This document shows positions 22,119 to 31,804 of a stretch of DNA of 48,592 nt, piece after piece. The position numbers and the translations under genes are program-made. Numbering within the stretch: position 1 is the stretch's first letter; each line of letters starts with the position of its first letter. Origin of the DNA: Hespellia sp. (GTDB lineage Bacteria > Bacillota > Clostridia > Lachnospirales > Lachnospiraceae); NCBI GenBank assembly GCA_028694105.1, contig JAQUUC010000022.1, positions 1 to 48,592 on the forward strand, in the 5' to 3' direction. The notes below the pieces were generated by a model. The model was not told the origin of the DNA. It did no database searches and was given only the letters and a program-made list of their open reading frames with translations.

Positions 22119-23726
22119 TTAATTTTTTGTGAACAATGGTTTGTACTTCCGCATGATTTCTTCTGCGACCTTTAGGCCATCCATTGCTGCAGACGTGATT
22201 CCACCTGCATATCCGGCACCCTCGCCGCAGGGGTAAATCCCTCTGGTTTTCGTTTCAAACTGTTCGTTCCTTAAAATACGTACCGGTGAGGAAGTTCTGC
22301 TCTCCACTCCGGACAATAATGTGTCTCCATCCGAAAAGCCGTGAATCTTTGATTCAAAAGCAGTCATACCCTGCTCGATGGAATCACTGATTTCCGCTGG
22401 AAATAAAGGACGTAAATTTGCCATGCAATACGCCCCTTTCATGTTTGGCAGTACTTTGCCAAATGCCGTGGTCACCTGATTGTTTTGGAAATCTTCAAAC
22501 CGCTGAACCGGAATCTGTCCCCGTCCAAGCTGATAAGCGGCACGCTCCAGCTCTTGCTGGAACTGCATTCCTGCAAGGGGATGATCCGAGCCAAAGTCTT
22601 CCTTCGTTACGGTTACGACAATGGCACTGTTGGCATTAGTTCCGGCACGGTCGTGATAGCTCATGCCGTTGACAGCAAGCATTTCCTCTTCGGAAGAAGC
22701 ATTTACGACAAAACCGCCCGGACACATACAGAAGGAATAGACGCCTCTTTTGCTCTCCAGCTGGGTGGTCAGCTTATAGGCTGCAGCAGGCAGATCTTCC
22801 GGCGCTGCAATGCCGTACTGCGCGGTGTTAATCACGGTCTGCGGATGCTCCACGCGGACGCCGACTGCAAAGGATTTTGCAGTCATTGGAATATGGTGCT
22901 GATACAGCATCTGAAACGTATCCCGTGCACTGTGACCGATTGCAAATACAGCGAGCTGGGTATCAAGCAGATGCGTCTCATTGATGACAAGCTGCCGGAG
23001 AGTCTGTGTGGTTTCGTCCAGAATAAGATCGGTCACCTTGCTGTGAAAGCGGATTTCAGCACCGAGCTGTATCATATGCTCACGCATGTTCTTTACCACC
23101 GTTGTTAAAAGGTCTGTTCCGATATGCGGTTTGTTATCATACAGAATGTCATCCGGAGCGCCGTGCTCGGTGAACGTCTTTAAGACCCACTGATTCAGTC
23201 CGAGAGGGTCTTTGGTGGAGGTGTTTAGCTTGCCGTCCGAAAATGTACCTGCACCGCCCTCCCCAAACTGGACGTTGGATTCCGGATTTAAAATTCCATC
23301 CTTCCAAAAGGTTTCCACGTCCTGCAGCCGCTCCTCCACGCTCGCGCCCCGTTCCAGCAGAACAGGCGCGTATCCGTTCTGTGCCAGAAGATACGTACAG
23401 AATAAACCTGCGGGGCCGCTTCCGATAACGACTGGGCGATGCATGAGTTCTTCGGTTCCGGTTATTTCCGGATGGAAATGTTTGTTTTGTGCGATTGTGA
23501 CATTTCGATTCTTACAGTGCTTTAAGACAGATTTTTCACCGCGGACTTTGACATCTACAGAATACACATAAGAAAGCTCCGGCTTTTTACGCGCATCAAT
23601 GGATTTCTTCTTGATATAAAAGTTAAGAATCTCATCTTCGGAGATCCTTAACATCTTTGCAATCTGTTTTGCCAGCATCTCTTCGGAATGCTGATAAGGT
23701 AATTTTATCTGGTTCACTCTTAGCAT
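22119..23726 (-). CDS. NAD(P)/FAD-dependent dehydrogenase, COG2509-type
   Basis: 535 residues. An N-terminal small domain (about 1-75) typical of this family is followed by the FAD-binding fold with VVIGSGPAGLFC (99-110). A second motif region (CPGGFVVNASSEEEM) and the C-terminal CGEGAGYAGGITSAAMDG complete it. Members are uncharacterised flavin oxidoreductases widespread in Clostridia and Bacteroidetes. The ATG at 23726 has GAGGCGG before it and overlaps the upstream BaiN-like gene by 7 bases, so a longer in-frame start at 23771 inside that gene is rejected. The coupling suggests two flavoproteins made together; no substrate can be named. Confidence 0.87.
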   Translation of the reverse strand: MLRVNQIKLPYQHSEEMLAKQIAKMLRISEDEILNFYIKKKSIDARKKPELSYVYSVDVKVRGEKSVLKHCKNRNVTIAQNKHFHPEITGTEELMHRPVVIGSGPAGLFCTYLLAQNGYAPVLLERGASVEERLQDVETFWKDGILNPESNVQFGEGGAGTFSDGKLNTSTKDPLGLNQWVLKTFTEHGAPDDILYDNKPHIGTDLLTTVVKNMREHMIQLGAEIRFHSKVTDLILDETTQTLRQLVINETHLLDTQLAVFAIGHSARDTFQMLYQHHIPMTAKSFAVGVRVEHPQTVINTAQYGIAAPEDLPAAAYKLTTQLESKRGVYSFCMCPGGFVVNASSEEEMLAVNGMSYHDRAGTNANSAIVVTVTKEDFGSDHPLAGMQFQQELERAAYQLGRGQIPVQRFEDFQNNQVTTAFGKVLPNMKGAYCMANLRPLFPAEISDSIEQGMTAFESKIHGFSDGDTLLSGVESRTSSPVRILRNEQFETKTRGIYPCGEGAGYAGGITSAAMDGLKVAEEIMRKYKPLFTKN

Positions 23727-24943
23727 ACTGCCGCCTCTTTTCCTGCTACATAGCCGCTCGACCACGCCCACTGCAGATTATATCCGCCACAGATGCCGTC
23801 CACATCTATGATTTCACCTGAAAAATACAACTGCTCTACCAGCGCTGATTCCATGGTCTTGGAATTGATTTCTTCTGTGGCAATACCTCCGCAGCAGATT
23901 TGTGCAGACGCGAAGCCGTTGGTGTCTGTTACATCTGTCCGGAAATGTTTGATGAGCCGAATCAGCCGGTCAAATTCGTCATCGCTTAATTCTCCCACCT
24001 TCTTATTCCGGTCTATTCTGGAGAGGGAAATCCATGTATCCGCAACTTTGGAGGGGAAAAGGCCGATGAAGAAGGTGGATAATGTTTTATCCGGTCTGGA
24101 TTGTATACGTGCATCCAAAAAGGCTGTGAAAGCATGATCGTTAAAATCAGGCATAAAATCAATCTCGGCGGTTACGGTTTTCTTTTCGTAAAGGGCTCTG
24201 GAAGCAAAGCGGCTGATCTGAAATACCGGTATTCCGGAAATTCCGTATTTGGTAAGCTGCAGCTCTCCTGTGTCAGCAGCCAGAAAAGTATCGTCTGCAT
24301 AAAGAGATACCGTCCCGTGGGTGCGCACTCCGGCAAGATTTTTGTAGAACTTTTCGCTGCACTTTAGCTGTACAAGTGCCGGGAGTACCGGGACAAAATG
24401 ATGTCCGAAGGATTTTGCGATATCGTAGCCGGAACCGTCAGAGCCGGTAACCGGAGCCGCCTTGGAACCGGCCGCAAGAATCAGTGAATCGCAGGAAAAG
24501 GTCTTTTGCGGGGTCTGCAGCTGAAACCCTTTTTTTGTCTTGCAGACAGAGGTGATAACGGTATTTGTATATATACTGATCTGGAGCCGTTCCAGCTCAA
24601 ATCGCAATACATCCAGCACAGAGGAGGCCTGTTCTGAATTAGGGTAGAGATAGCCGTTTTTGTTTTTGGAATAGACTCCAAGCTTTAAAAAGAAAGAAAT
24701 CGTATCTGAAACGGAAAACTGTGATAATACAGCGTTTGCAAAGCCCGGATTGTCACTGCGATAGTATTCCGGTTTCTGGTCAATATTGGTGAAATTGCAT
24801 CTTCCGTTTCCGGTCGATAAAATCTTTTTTCCGACGCGGTCATTATGCTCGAACAGCATGACCTCTGCCCCGTGATTTCTGGCGGAAATTGCTGCCATCA
24901 TTCCGGAGGCTCCGGCTCCGATGATTCCAACTGTTTTTATCAT
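23720..24943 (-). CDS. BaiN/HI0933-family flavoprotein
   Basis: 407 residues. The N-terminal dinucleotide motif VGIIGAGASGMMAAI, then STGNGRCNFTN (typical of this family), and the C-terminal GEIIDVDGICGGYNLQWAWSSG that closes the FAD site. Family members include BaiN, implicated in bile-acid reduction, but most are uncharacterised; nothing here points to bile acids. ACAGGAGA precedes the ATG at a good distance. It overlaps the COG2509 gene and follows a PLP-enzyme gene by 12 bases. Confidence 0.9.
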   Translation of the reverse strand: MIKTVGIIGAGASGMMAAISARNHGAEVMLFEHNDRVGKKILSTGNGRCNFTNIDQKPEYYRSDNPGFANAVLSQFSVSDTISFFLKLGVYSKNKNGYLYPNSEQASSVLDVLRFELERLQISIYTNTVITSVCKTKKGFQLQTPQKTFSCDSLILAAGSKAAPVTGSDGSGYDIAKSFGHHFVPVLPALVQLKCSEKFYKNLAGVRTHGTVSLYADDTFLAADTGELQLTKYGISGIPVFQISRFASRALYEKKTVTAEIDFMPDFNDHAFTAFLDARIQSRPDKTLSTFFIGLFPSKVADTWISLSRIDRNKKVGELSDDEFDRLIRLIKHFRTDVTDTNGFASAQICCGGIATEEINSKTMESALVEQLYFSGEIIDVDGICGGYNLQWAWSSGYVAGKEAAVC

Positions 24944-24955
24944 GTTTATCTCCTG

Positions 24956-26242
24956 TTATTTTAATCGGTTTAAATCAACTAAATCTGCATCTGCAAGATG
25001 CTGCAGTGATTTTAAGATGCCAAGCTTTGCGTGAGCCCAGGTAAGTCCGCCCTGAAAATATACGGCATAAGGTTCTTTGACTGGTCCGTCTGCACTCAGT
25101 TCAATGGAGGAACCCTGTACGAACGCTCCCGCCGCCATAATGACATCACTGTCATATCCCGGCATCGGCCATGGCTCTGGTGATACATAGCTGTCTACCG
25201 GTGCAGCGGCCTGAATTCCCTTACAGAATGCAATCACGCCCTCCGGTGTCCCAAGCGTCACAGCCTGAATGATATCATGTCTGGTCTCTGTACTGTTCGG
25301 AACAACCGGAAATCCGAGCTTCTCGTATACATTTGCCGCGAAGATGGCTCCCTTTACAGCACCGCTGACTACCGTTGGTGCAAGGAAAAATCCCTGATAG
25401 AAATCCTTGATGACACCGAGGGATGCGCCGACCTCTTTCCCGAGTCCCGGTGAAGTCAGGCGGTAAGCACAGTTCTCAATCAAATCTTCTCTTCCGGCAA
25501 CGTATCCGCCAATAGGAGCAAGTCCTCCACCCGGATTTTTGATCAGGGAACCGACGATCATATCTGCTCCGACATCGCTGGGCTCAATCGTCTCAACGAA
25601 TTCGCCGTAACAGTTATCGACCATGCAGATGACCTCCGGTTTGATGCTTTTAATAAAGGCAATCAGTTCGCCGATTTTCTCGACTGAATAGCTTGGTCTT
25701 GTCTGATAGCCCTTGGATCTTTGGATGGTAACGAGTTTCGTTTTCTCGGAGATGGCTTTCTCAATCGCAGGATAGTCAAAATACCCATCCTCCAGCAATT
25801 CGACTTGTTTATAGGTGATGCCGTATTCTGCCAGAGAGCCCTTGGACGGACGGATTCCGATGACTTCTTCTAAGGTGTCATATGGTTTGCCGACCGGAGA
25901 TAAAAGCTCATCGCCCGGTCGCAGATTCGCACTTAATGCAAGCGCTAATGCGTGAGTGCCACAGGTGATCTGCGGACGGACCAGTGCCGCCTCCGTATGG
26001 AAGGTACTTGCATAGACCTGCTCTAACCGGTCACGGCCAAGATCATCATAGCCGTAGCCGCTGGAATAATTGAAGCACTCCGCACTGATTTTGTTTTTCT
26101 GCATGGCGGCGATTACCTTTAACTGATTGTATTCTGCAATCTGGTCAATCTGCTCAAAACGGTCTTTCAGAGAGGCAATAATCTGCTCCCCGTATTGATA
26201 TATTTCCTCTGATATGCCAAATTCCTTATAAATTGTATTCAT
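24956..26242 (-). CDS. Methionine gamma-lyase family PLP protein (COG4100)
   Basis: 428 residues, PLP fold type I, of the group once called aluminium-resistance proteins. The PLP lysine is in GSLIKNPGGGLAP (about residue 235), and MVDNCYGEFVE carries the Asp that contacts the cofactor nitrogen. The family is related to methionine gamma-lyase and cystathionine enzymes; the true substrate is not known. AGGAG precedes the ATG. It follows miaA by 23 bases; the miaA-COG4100 neighbourhood is common in Clostridia and suggests a household role rather than resistance. Confidence 0.9.
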   Translation of the reverse strand: MNTIYKEFGISEEIYQYGEQIIASLKDRFEQIDQIAEYNQLKVIAAMQKNKISAECFNYSSGYGYDDLGRDRLEQVYASTFHTEAALVRPQITCGTHALALALSANLRPGDELLSPVGKPYDTLEEVIGIRPSKGSLAEYGITYKQVELLEDGYFDYPAIEKAISEKTKLVTIQRSKGYQTRPSYSVEKIGELIAFIKSIKPEVICMVDNCYGEFVETIEPSDVGADMIVGSLIKNPGGGLAPIGGYVAGREDLIENCAYRLTSPGLGKEVGASLGVIKDFYQGFFLAPTVVSGAVKGAIFAANVYEKLGFPVVPNSTETRHDIIQAVTLGTPEGVIAFCKGIQAAAPVDSYVSPEPWPMPGYDSDVIMAAGAFVQGSSIELSADGPVKEPYAVYFQGGLTWAHAKLGILKSLQHLADADLVDLNRLK

Positions 26243-26265
26243 TGTGATTCTCCTGTCTGCTTCAT

Positions 26266-27216
26266 CTATGATTCTATCATCTTTCGTTGTTTTAATTCTG
26301 CTAAAATAGCGCCCTGAATCCGCGCTTCATCATATTGGTACGCCTGCTTGTCAATCCAGATCACATCGCGCTCCCGGCGAAACCAAGTAAGCTGTCTTTT
26401 GGCAAAATGCCGGGTGTCCCGCTTGAGGGTATAGACCGCATCTTCCAGGGAACAGCTGCCGTCCAGATAATCCAGAATTTCTTTGTAGCCAAGTCCCTGC
26501 ATGGATACCATGTCCTTCGTGTATCCCTTTTCTTTCAGGGCTTTCACCTCATCGACAAGACCCTCTTCCATCATCTGGTCAACGCGTAAATCGATGCGTT
26601 TATAAAGGTTTGTCCGCTCATCATTCAGCACAAAATAAGCAGACTGGTAAGGTGACTTTTTCTGGCGCTCTTCCTGATTGTGTTCGGAAATCTTTTTCCC
26701 GGTCTGGTGATAAAATTCCAGCGCACGGATGACCCGCTTGACATTATTCTCATGAATATCCGTTGCTGCCTGTGCATCGACCTCAGCGAGCATCTGATGA
26801 AGAAATGCATTTCCTTTTGCTTTTGCCATGGACTCTAATTCTGTGCGATAAGCTGTCTCACTGTTATTTTCCGTGAAGTCGATATCGTACAACAATGCCT
26901 GAATATAAAACCCGGTGCCACCGACCACAATGGGAATATGCCCGTTTTGATAAATCTGCTCCATGGCGGCTTTGGCCATCTGCTGAAAACGGACAACGTG
27001 GAATTCCTCGTCCGGATCAAGAACATCCACCAGATAATGTGGAACATCTTCCATCTCCTCCGGACGGATTTTTGCAGAACCGATATTCATTTCGCGGTAT
27101 ACTTGCATCGAATCCGCGGAAATGATTTCTCCCCCGATTGCTTTTGCAAGTGAAATGGAGGTTTTGGTCTTTCCAACTGCGGTCGGTCCGGTTAAAATAA
27201 CAAGAGGTTTTGCCAT
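26266..27216 (-). CDS. miaA: tRNA dimethylallyltransferase
   Basis: 316 residues. P-loop GPTAVGKTKTS (9-19), DSMQVYREMNIGSAK (tRNA and substrate loop) and VVGGTGFYIQALL are all family hallmarks. It transfers the dimethylallyl group of DMAPP to N6 of A37 in tRNAs reading UNN codons; MiaB, encoded in the same gene group, then methylthiolates the product. AAGGAG precedes the ATG. It starts 10 bases after mutL. Confidence 0.97.
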   Translation of the reverse strand: MAKPLVILTGPTAVGKTKTSISLAKAIGGEIISADSMQVYREMNIGSAKIRPEEMEDVPHYLVDVLDPDEEFHVVRFQQMAKAAMEQIYQNGHIPIVVGGTGFYIQALLYDIDFTENNSETAYRTELESMAKAKGNAFLHQMLAEVDAQAATDIHENNVKRVIRALEFYHQTGKKISEHNQEERQKKSPYQSAYFVLNDERTNLYKRIDLRVDQMMEEGLVDEVKALKEKGYTKDMVSMQGLGYKEILDYLDGSCSLEDAVYTLKRDTRHFAKRQLTWFRRERDVIWIDKQAYQYDEARIQGAILAELKQRKMIES

Positions 27217-27226
27217 GTCTGCTCCT

Positions 27227-29104
27227 TTATACGATTCGTTTGAATTTCTTTTCCAATTCCCGCTTTGTCATCGCGATGATGGTCGGACGCCCGTGAGGGC
27301 AGTGGTATGGATTTTCCAGTTCCAGCAGTTCCCCAATCAGCGTATCCATCTCTGCTGCGGATAATTTATTGTTTCCTTTTACTGCCGCTTTACACGACAT
27401 GGAGGCCACTTTTTCATCGATCAGATCCGGCGTCAGATTGCCGCCGATTCCATCGGCCATCTCATCCAGCATTTCCAGCAGAAGTTCCTGCTTCGCAATG
27501 CTAAAGAGGTTGTCCGGAATTGCGCGCACGGCGTAGGAACCGCTTCCGAACGGTTCAATCTCAAATCCGATGCGGGTAAAACGATCCAGATGATCTTTCA
27601 GAACGTTCTCCTCCGTCATGGACAGATTTAAAACAATTGGCGGGCTGATGTTCTGTGATGTGAACGTGCGGTCCTTCATGCCCTTTAACGTGCGCTCGTA
27701 CAGAACACGCTCATGTGCCGCATGCTGGTCAATGATGTATAAGCTGTCCTTGAATTGTACCAGCCAGTAGGTGTCAAACAGCTGTCCAATGAGTGTATAC
27801 TCCATTCGCGCTTCTCTGGTGAGCAGCTTTTCCTCAAACAAATCCAATTGTTCTGCTTTCTCATATATGAATTCATCTTTCGGCAGCGGACTTGAAGCTG
27901 GCAGCGCAGGCATTTGCACCTCATGTTCGACCTTGTATGTCTGGTGCTCACGCAGAACACGCTGCATCATCTGCTCAATGAAATAATCCTCATCCTTTGT
28001 GGCAGGCGCCTCAGCGGGGGGCTTCTTCAGTGAAAAAATACTTTCCTTTTTCTCCGGCACCGTCTGCGGCGCGCTCGGCTTTGTGACCGGAACGTCTGGA
28101 GCTTCAATTTTGGAAATCAGCTCCGGCTCCAGCAGACATCTGTGAATGGCTTCATAAGTCGTATTGTAGACATCCTGCTGATTATGGAATCGAACCTCCA
28201 TTTTGGTCGGATGGACATTGACATCCATCTCCTCCGCCGGCAGTGAATAATGCAGGACGAAGAACGGAAATTTGTGCTGCATGACAAAATCCTTGTAGGC
28301 ATCTTCCGCTGCCTTCGAAACAATATTACTGCGGATATAGCGGCCGTTAAAGAAGAAATTCTCAAAATTGCGGTTCCCGCGGGAAATAATCGGTTTGCCG
28401 AGAAATCCGCTCATCTTTACACCCCGCATATCGAAGTCGAGCTCCAGCAAATTCGAGGCTACTTCTCTTCCGTAGATCTGGTAGATGACATCCTTTAATT
28501 TGCCGTTTCCAGATGTGCGCAGTTTCTCCTGATGATTATTTACAAACTGAAAAGCAATTTCCGGATGTGATAAGGCCATGTGCATCAGTAAATCACCAAT
28601 GTGTCCGGCTTCTGTCATCGGAGTTTTTAAGAATTTGCGCCTTGCAGGTGTATTGTAGAACAGCTGATGAATCAGAAAGGTCGTTCCGTTCGGTGCACCG
28701 GTCTCTTCTACCGACTGTTCCACTCCGCCGTGAATGACATATCTGGTCCCGAAGGTATCATCCTTCGTCTTCGTAATCAGCTCGACCTGTGCGACTGCTG
28801 ATATACTGGATAAAGCCTCTCCGCGAAAACCGAGAGAGGCAATGTGCTCTAAATCATCTATACTACGGATTTTGCTTGTGGAGTGACGAAGAAATGCATT
28901 CGGCACATCTTCTTTTGCAATTCCGCAGCCATTATCGGTGATGCGCATCAGGGAAATACCGCCATCCTCAATCTCGACTGTGATGGAAGACGCGCCGGCA
29001 TCAATCGCATTTTCGACTAATTCCTTGATGACGGAGGCCGGTCGTTCCACCACTTCACCAGCAGCTATTTTATCAATCGTAATCTGATCTAATACCTGAA
29101 TCAT
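27227..29104 (-). CDS. mutL: DNA mismatch repair protein MutL (endonuclease type)
   Basis: 625 residues. N-terminal GHKL ATPase motifs: ELVENAIDAG, DNGCGI and LGFRGEALSS. The C-terminal domain holds DQHAAHERVLYE, the DQHAx2Ex4E endonuclease motif found in MutL of bacteria lacking MutH, and the CPHGRP zinc-site motif near the end. It nicks the new strand after MutS recognition. AAAGGG precedes the ATG. A Pro/Lys-rich linker (about 330-400) joins the domains. Confidence 0.98.
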   Translation of the reverse strand: MIQVLDQITIDKIAAGEVVERPASVIKELVENAIDAGASSITVEIEDGGISLMRITDNGCGIAKEDVPNAFLRHSTSKIRSIDDLEHIASLGFRGEALSSISAVAQVELITKTKDDTFGTRYVIHGGVEQSVEETGAPNGTTFLIHQLFYNTPARRKFLKTPMTEAGHIGDLLMHMALSHPEIAFQFVNNHQEKLRTSGNGKLKDVIYQIYGREVASNLLELDFDMRGVKMSGFLGKPIISRGNRNFENFFFNGRYIRSNIVSKAAEDAYKDFVMQHKFPFFVLHYSLPAEEMDVNVHPTKMEVRFHNQQDVYNTTYEAIHRCLLEPELISKIEAPDVPVTKPSAPQTVPEKKESIFSLKKPPAEAPATKDEDYFIEQMMQRVLREHQTYKVEHEVQMPALPASSPLPKDEFIYEKAEQLDLFEEKLLTREARMEYTLIGQLFDTYWLVQFKDSLYIIDQHAAHERVLYERTLKGMKDRTFTSQNISPPIVLNLSMTEENVLKDHLDRFTRIGFEIEPFGSGSYAVRAIPDNLFSIAKQELLLEMLDEMADGIGGNLTPDLIDEKVASMSCKAAVKGNNKLSAAEMDTLIGELLELENPYHCPHGRPTIIAMTKRELEKKFKRIV

Positions 29105-29120
29105 AGAGTTCCCTTTCTGT

Positions 29121-31766
29121 TTACCAACGGTTCTTTAATTTATTCTGGAGGCGGTAGATGGTGTTGAGTGCGTCCATCGGCGTCAGGTTGCTGACGTCGA
29201 TTTCTTTGAGTTCCTCCAGTACATCGTCATCCTTTACAGTGTCAAATAATGAGAACTGCGCCAGATCTACCTCGTCATATTTTTTGGATTTGTGCTTCAC
29301 CGGACGTGATTTTTCTGCAATCTCGTTGACGCGGGTTGTGATATCCTCATCACTTAATTCTTCCACGATCTCTTTCGCGCGCTCAATGACAGCATCGGGA
29401 ACGCCGGCGAGCTTCGCAACCTGAATACCGTAGCTCTTGTCGGCCCCTCCTTTGACGATCTTGCGGAGAAATACGATATCATCGCCCTTTTCCTTGACCG
29501 CAATACAATAGTTATTGACGTTGTCGATCTTGCCTTCCAGTTCAGTCAATTCGTGATAGTGCGTCGCAAATAAGGTCTTTGCACCGAGCAGCTTATTATC
29601 GCTGATATATTCGACCACGGCCCATGCAATCGACAGTCCGTCAAAGGTACTGGTTCCGCGTCCGATTTCGTCGAGAATCAACAGAGAATTACCGGTCGCA
29701 TTTCTTAAGATGTTTGCAACCTCCGTCATCTCGACCATGAAGGTGCTCTGGCCGGAGGCCAGGTCATCCGATGCACCGACACGTGTGAAAATGCGGTCGA
29801 CCAGTCCGATGTTCGCGCTTGCCGCCGGGACAAAGGAGCCAATCTGCGCCATCAGTACAATCAGGGCAGCCTGTCTCATATAAGTAGATTTGCCGGCCAT
29901 ATTCGGCCCTGTGATAATGGAAATCCGCTGTTTCTTGTCATCCAGATAGGTGTCGTTGGAAATAAACATATCATTTGGAATCATTTTCTCGACCACCGGA
30001 TGCCGTCCTTCCTTGATATCAATGATGCCGTGGGTATTCATCTTCGGACGGGTATAATGATTCCGCTCAGCCACCAGTGCAAGGGAAGCGTATGTATCAA
30101 GTGCGGCAATCGCCTTCGCCGTGGTCTGAATCCGCACCACTTCACCTGCGATGGTGTTTCGGACCTCGCTGTAGAGTTCATACTCCAGAGCATACAGCTT
30201 ATCCTCCGCCCCGAGAATCGTATCTTCCAGTTCTTTTAATTCCGGAATGATATAGCGCTCGGCATTCGTCAGAGTCTGTTTTCTTGTGTAGTAATCCGGC
30301 ACCATATCTTTGAAAGAATTGGTAACCTCAATGTAATATCCGAATACTTTGTTGAATTTCACCTTCAGTGATTTGATTCCGGTCTTTTCGCGCTCATCGG
30401 CTTCCAGCTTTGCAAGCCATGACTTACCGTCAGATTTTGCATGGCGCAGCTTATCGACTTCCTCGTTGTAGCCATCCTTGATGATACCGCCCTCTTTCAT
30501 GGCAAGCGGCGGCTCTTCGATAATCGAAGCTTCAATCAGCCTGCACAGATCCTCCAGGGGATCAAGTTCCTGGGTGAGCTCCTTTAAAAGCGCAGAAGAA
30601 AAATCAGTGAGGAGGCTTTTGATATATGGCAGCATGGAAAGGGAACTCTGAAATGCCGTTAAATCTCTCGGATTTGCCGAGCCGTAAGTCATCTTCGTGA
30701 TTAAACGCTCCAGATCGTAAACCGGATTTAAATATTCGCGGATTTCCTCGCGGGAAATTGCGTTTTCCTTTAACTCTTCAACGGCGTCCAGACGTCTGAG
30801 AATGTCGTCCTTCTGAATCAGAGGCTGTTCCACAAATCCGCGCAGCATACGTGCGCCCATGGCGGTCTTGGTCTTATCCAGAACCCATAAGAGGGAACCT
30901 CGCTTCTGTTTTTCGCGCAGTGTTTCGCACAGCTCCAGATTACGTCTGGTAGAACTGTCTATCATCATGAATTTACCGGTCGTATAGCCTGTCAAATGTG
31001 TCAGATGTGCAAGTGAGTTCTTCTGCGTCTCATACAGATACTGCAAAAGTGCGCCTGCACTGATGATTCCACAGTCATAATCCTGCAGTCCGAGTCCTTC
31101 TAAGGCAGCTACGTGGAAATGCTCCAGTATTTTCCCTTTGCATAATGCATCGTCAAAGTACCATGTATCTAAAGCGGAGATGGAGATTCCGAGACGTTCC
31201 CGCAAATCGTCCAGATTCAGACCGCTCATATAAAATGATTCGTTGCAGATAATCTCGGAGGGCATATATTTGTATAATTCATCCATCAGTCGGGTGCTGT
31301 CCTCGAGCTCTGTCACAAAATAGTCTCCGGTTGAGACATCCGCGATGGACAGACCATACCGGTCGGCAATGTAAACGATACACATGATGTAATTATTTTT
31401 GGATTCATCCAGAGCCTGTGTATTGAGATTGGTTCCCGGTGTGACAATGCGGACTACATCACGTTTTACGATGCCTTTTGCCTGCTTCGGGTCCTCCAGC
31501 TGTTCACAGATGGCCACCTTGTAACCACTGGATACTAATTTGTTCAGATAGCCGTCAACCGCGTGGTATGGAATTCCGCACATCGGTGCGCGCTCTTCCA
31601 TTCCGCAGTTCTTTCCCGTTAATGTAATCTCCAGAACTTTCGAGGCCGTGATGGCATCGTCGAAAAACATCTCATAAAAATCGCCAAGACGATAGAATAA
31701 GATACAATCCGGATATTCTTCTTTGGTTTTCATGTATTGCTGCATCATTGGTGTTAATTCTGCCAC
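29121..31766 (-). CDS. mutS: DNA mismatch repair protein MutS
   Basis: 881 residues. N-terminal mismatch-binding domain contains YRLGDFYEMFFDDA with the Phe-x-Glu wedge, central lever/clamp domains, then the ABC ATPase domain with Walker A GPNMAGKST (about residue 620), STFMVEM, and Walker B LILDEIGRGT. It recognises mismatches and recruits MutL, encoded 16 bases downstream. The start is GTG at 31766, with AAGGAG 10 bases before. Confidence 0.98.
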   Translation of the reverse strand: MAELTPMMQQYMKTKEEYPDCILFYRLGDFYEMFFDDAITASKVLEITLTGKNCGMEERAPMCGIPYHAVDGYLNKLVSSGYKVAICEQLEDPKQAKGIVKRDVVRIVTPGTNLNTQALDESKNNYIMCIVYIADRYGLSIADVSTGDYFVTELEDSTRLMDELYKYMPSEIICNESFYMSGLNLDDLRERLGISISALDTWYFDDALCKGKILEHFHVAALEGLGLQDYDCGIISAGALLQYLYETQKNSLAHLTHLTGYTTGKFMMIDSSTRRNLELCETLREKQKRGSLLWVLDKTKTAMGARMLRGFVEQPLIQKDDILRRLDAVEELKENAISREEIREYLNPVYDLERLITKMTYGSANPRDLTAFQSSLSMLPYIKSLLTDFSSALLKELTQELDPLEDLCRLIEASIIEEPPLAMKEGGIIKDGYNEEVDKLRHAKSDGKSWLAKLEADEREKTGIKSLKVKFNKVFGYYIEVTNSFKDMVPDYYTRKQTLTNAERYIIPELKELEDTILGAEDKLYALEYELYSEVRNTIAGEVVRIQTTAKAIAALDTYASLALVAERNHYTRPKMNTHGIIDIKEGRHPVVEKMIPNDMFISNDTYLDDKKQRISIITGPNMAGKSTYMRQAALIVLMAQIGSFVPAASANIGLVDRIFTRVGASDDLASGQSTFMVEMTEVANILRNATGNSLLILDEIGRGTSTFDGLSIAWAVVEYISDNKLLGAKTLFATHYHELTELEGKIDNVNNYCIAVKEKGDDIVFLRKIVKGGADKSYGIQVAKLAGVPDAVIERAKEIVEELSDEDITTRVNEIAEKSRPVKHKSKKYDEVDLAQFSLFDTVKDDDVLEELKEIDVSNLTPMDALNTIYRLQNKLKNRW

Positions 31767-31804
31767 AATTTTTACGCTCCTTTGTATCTCTTATAGTTTA
31801 AATG

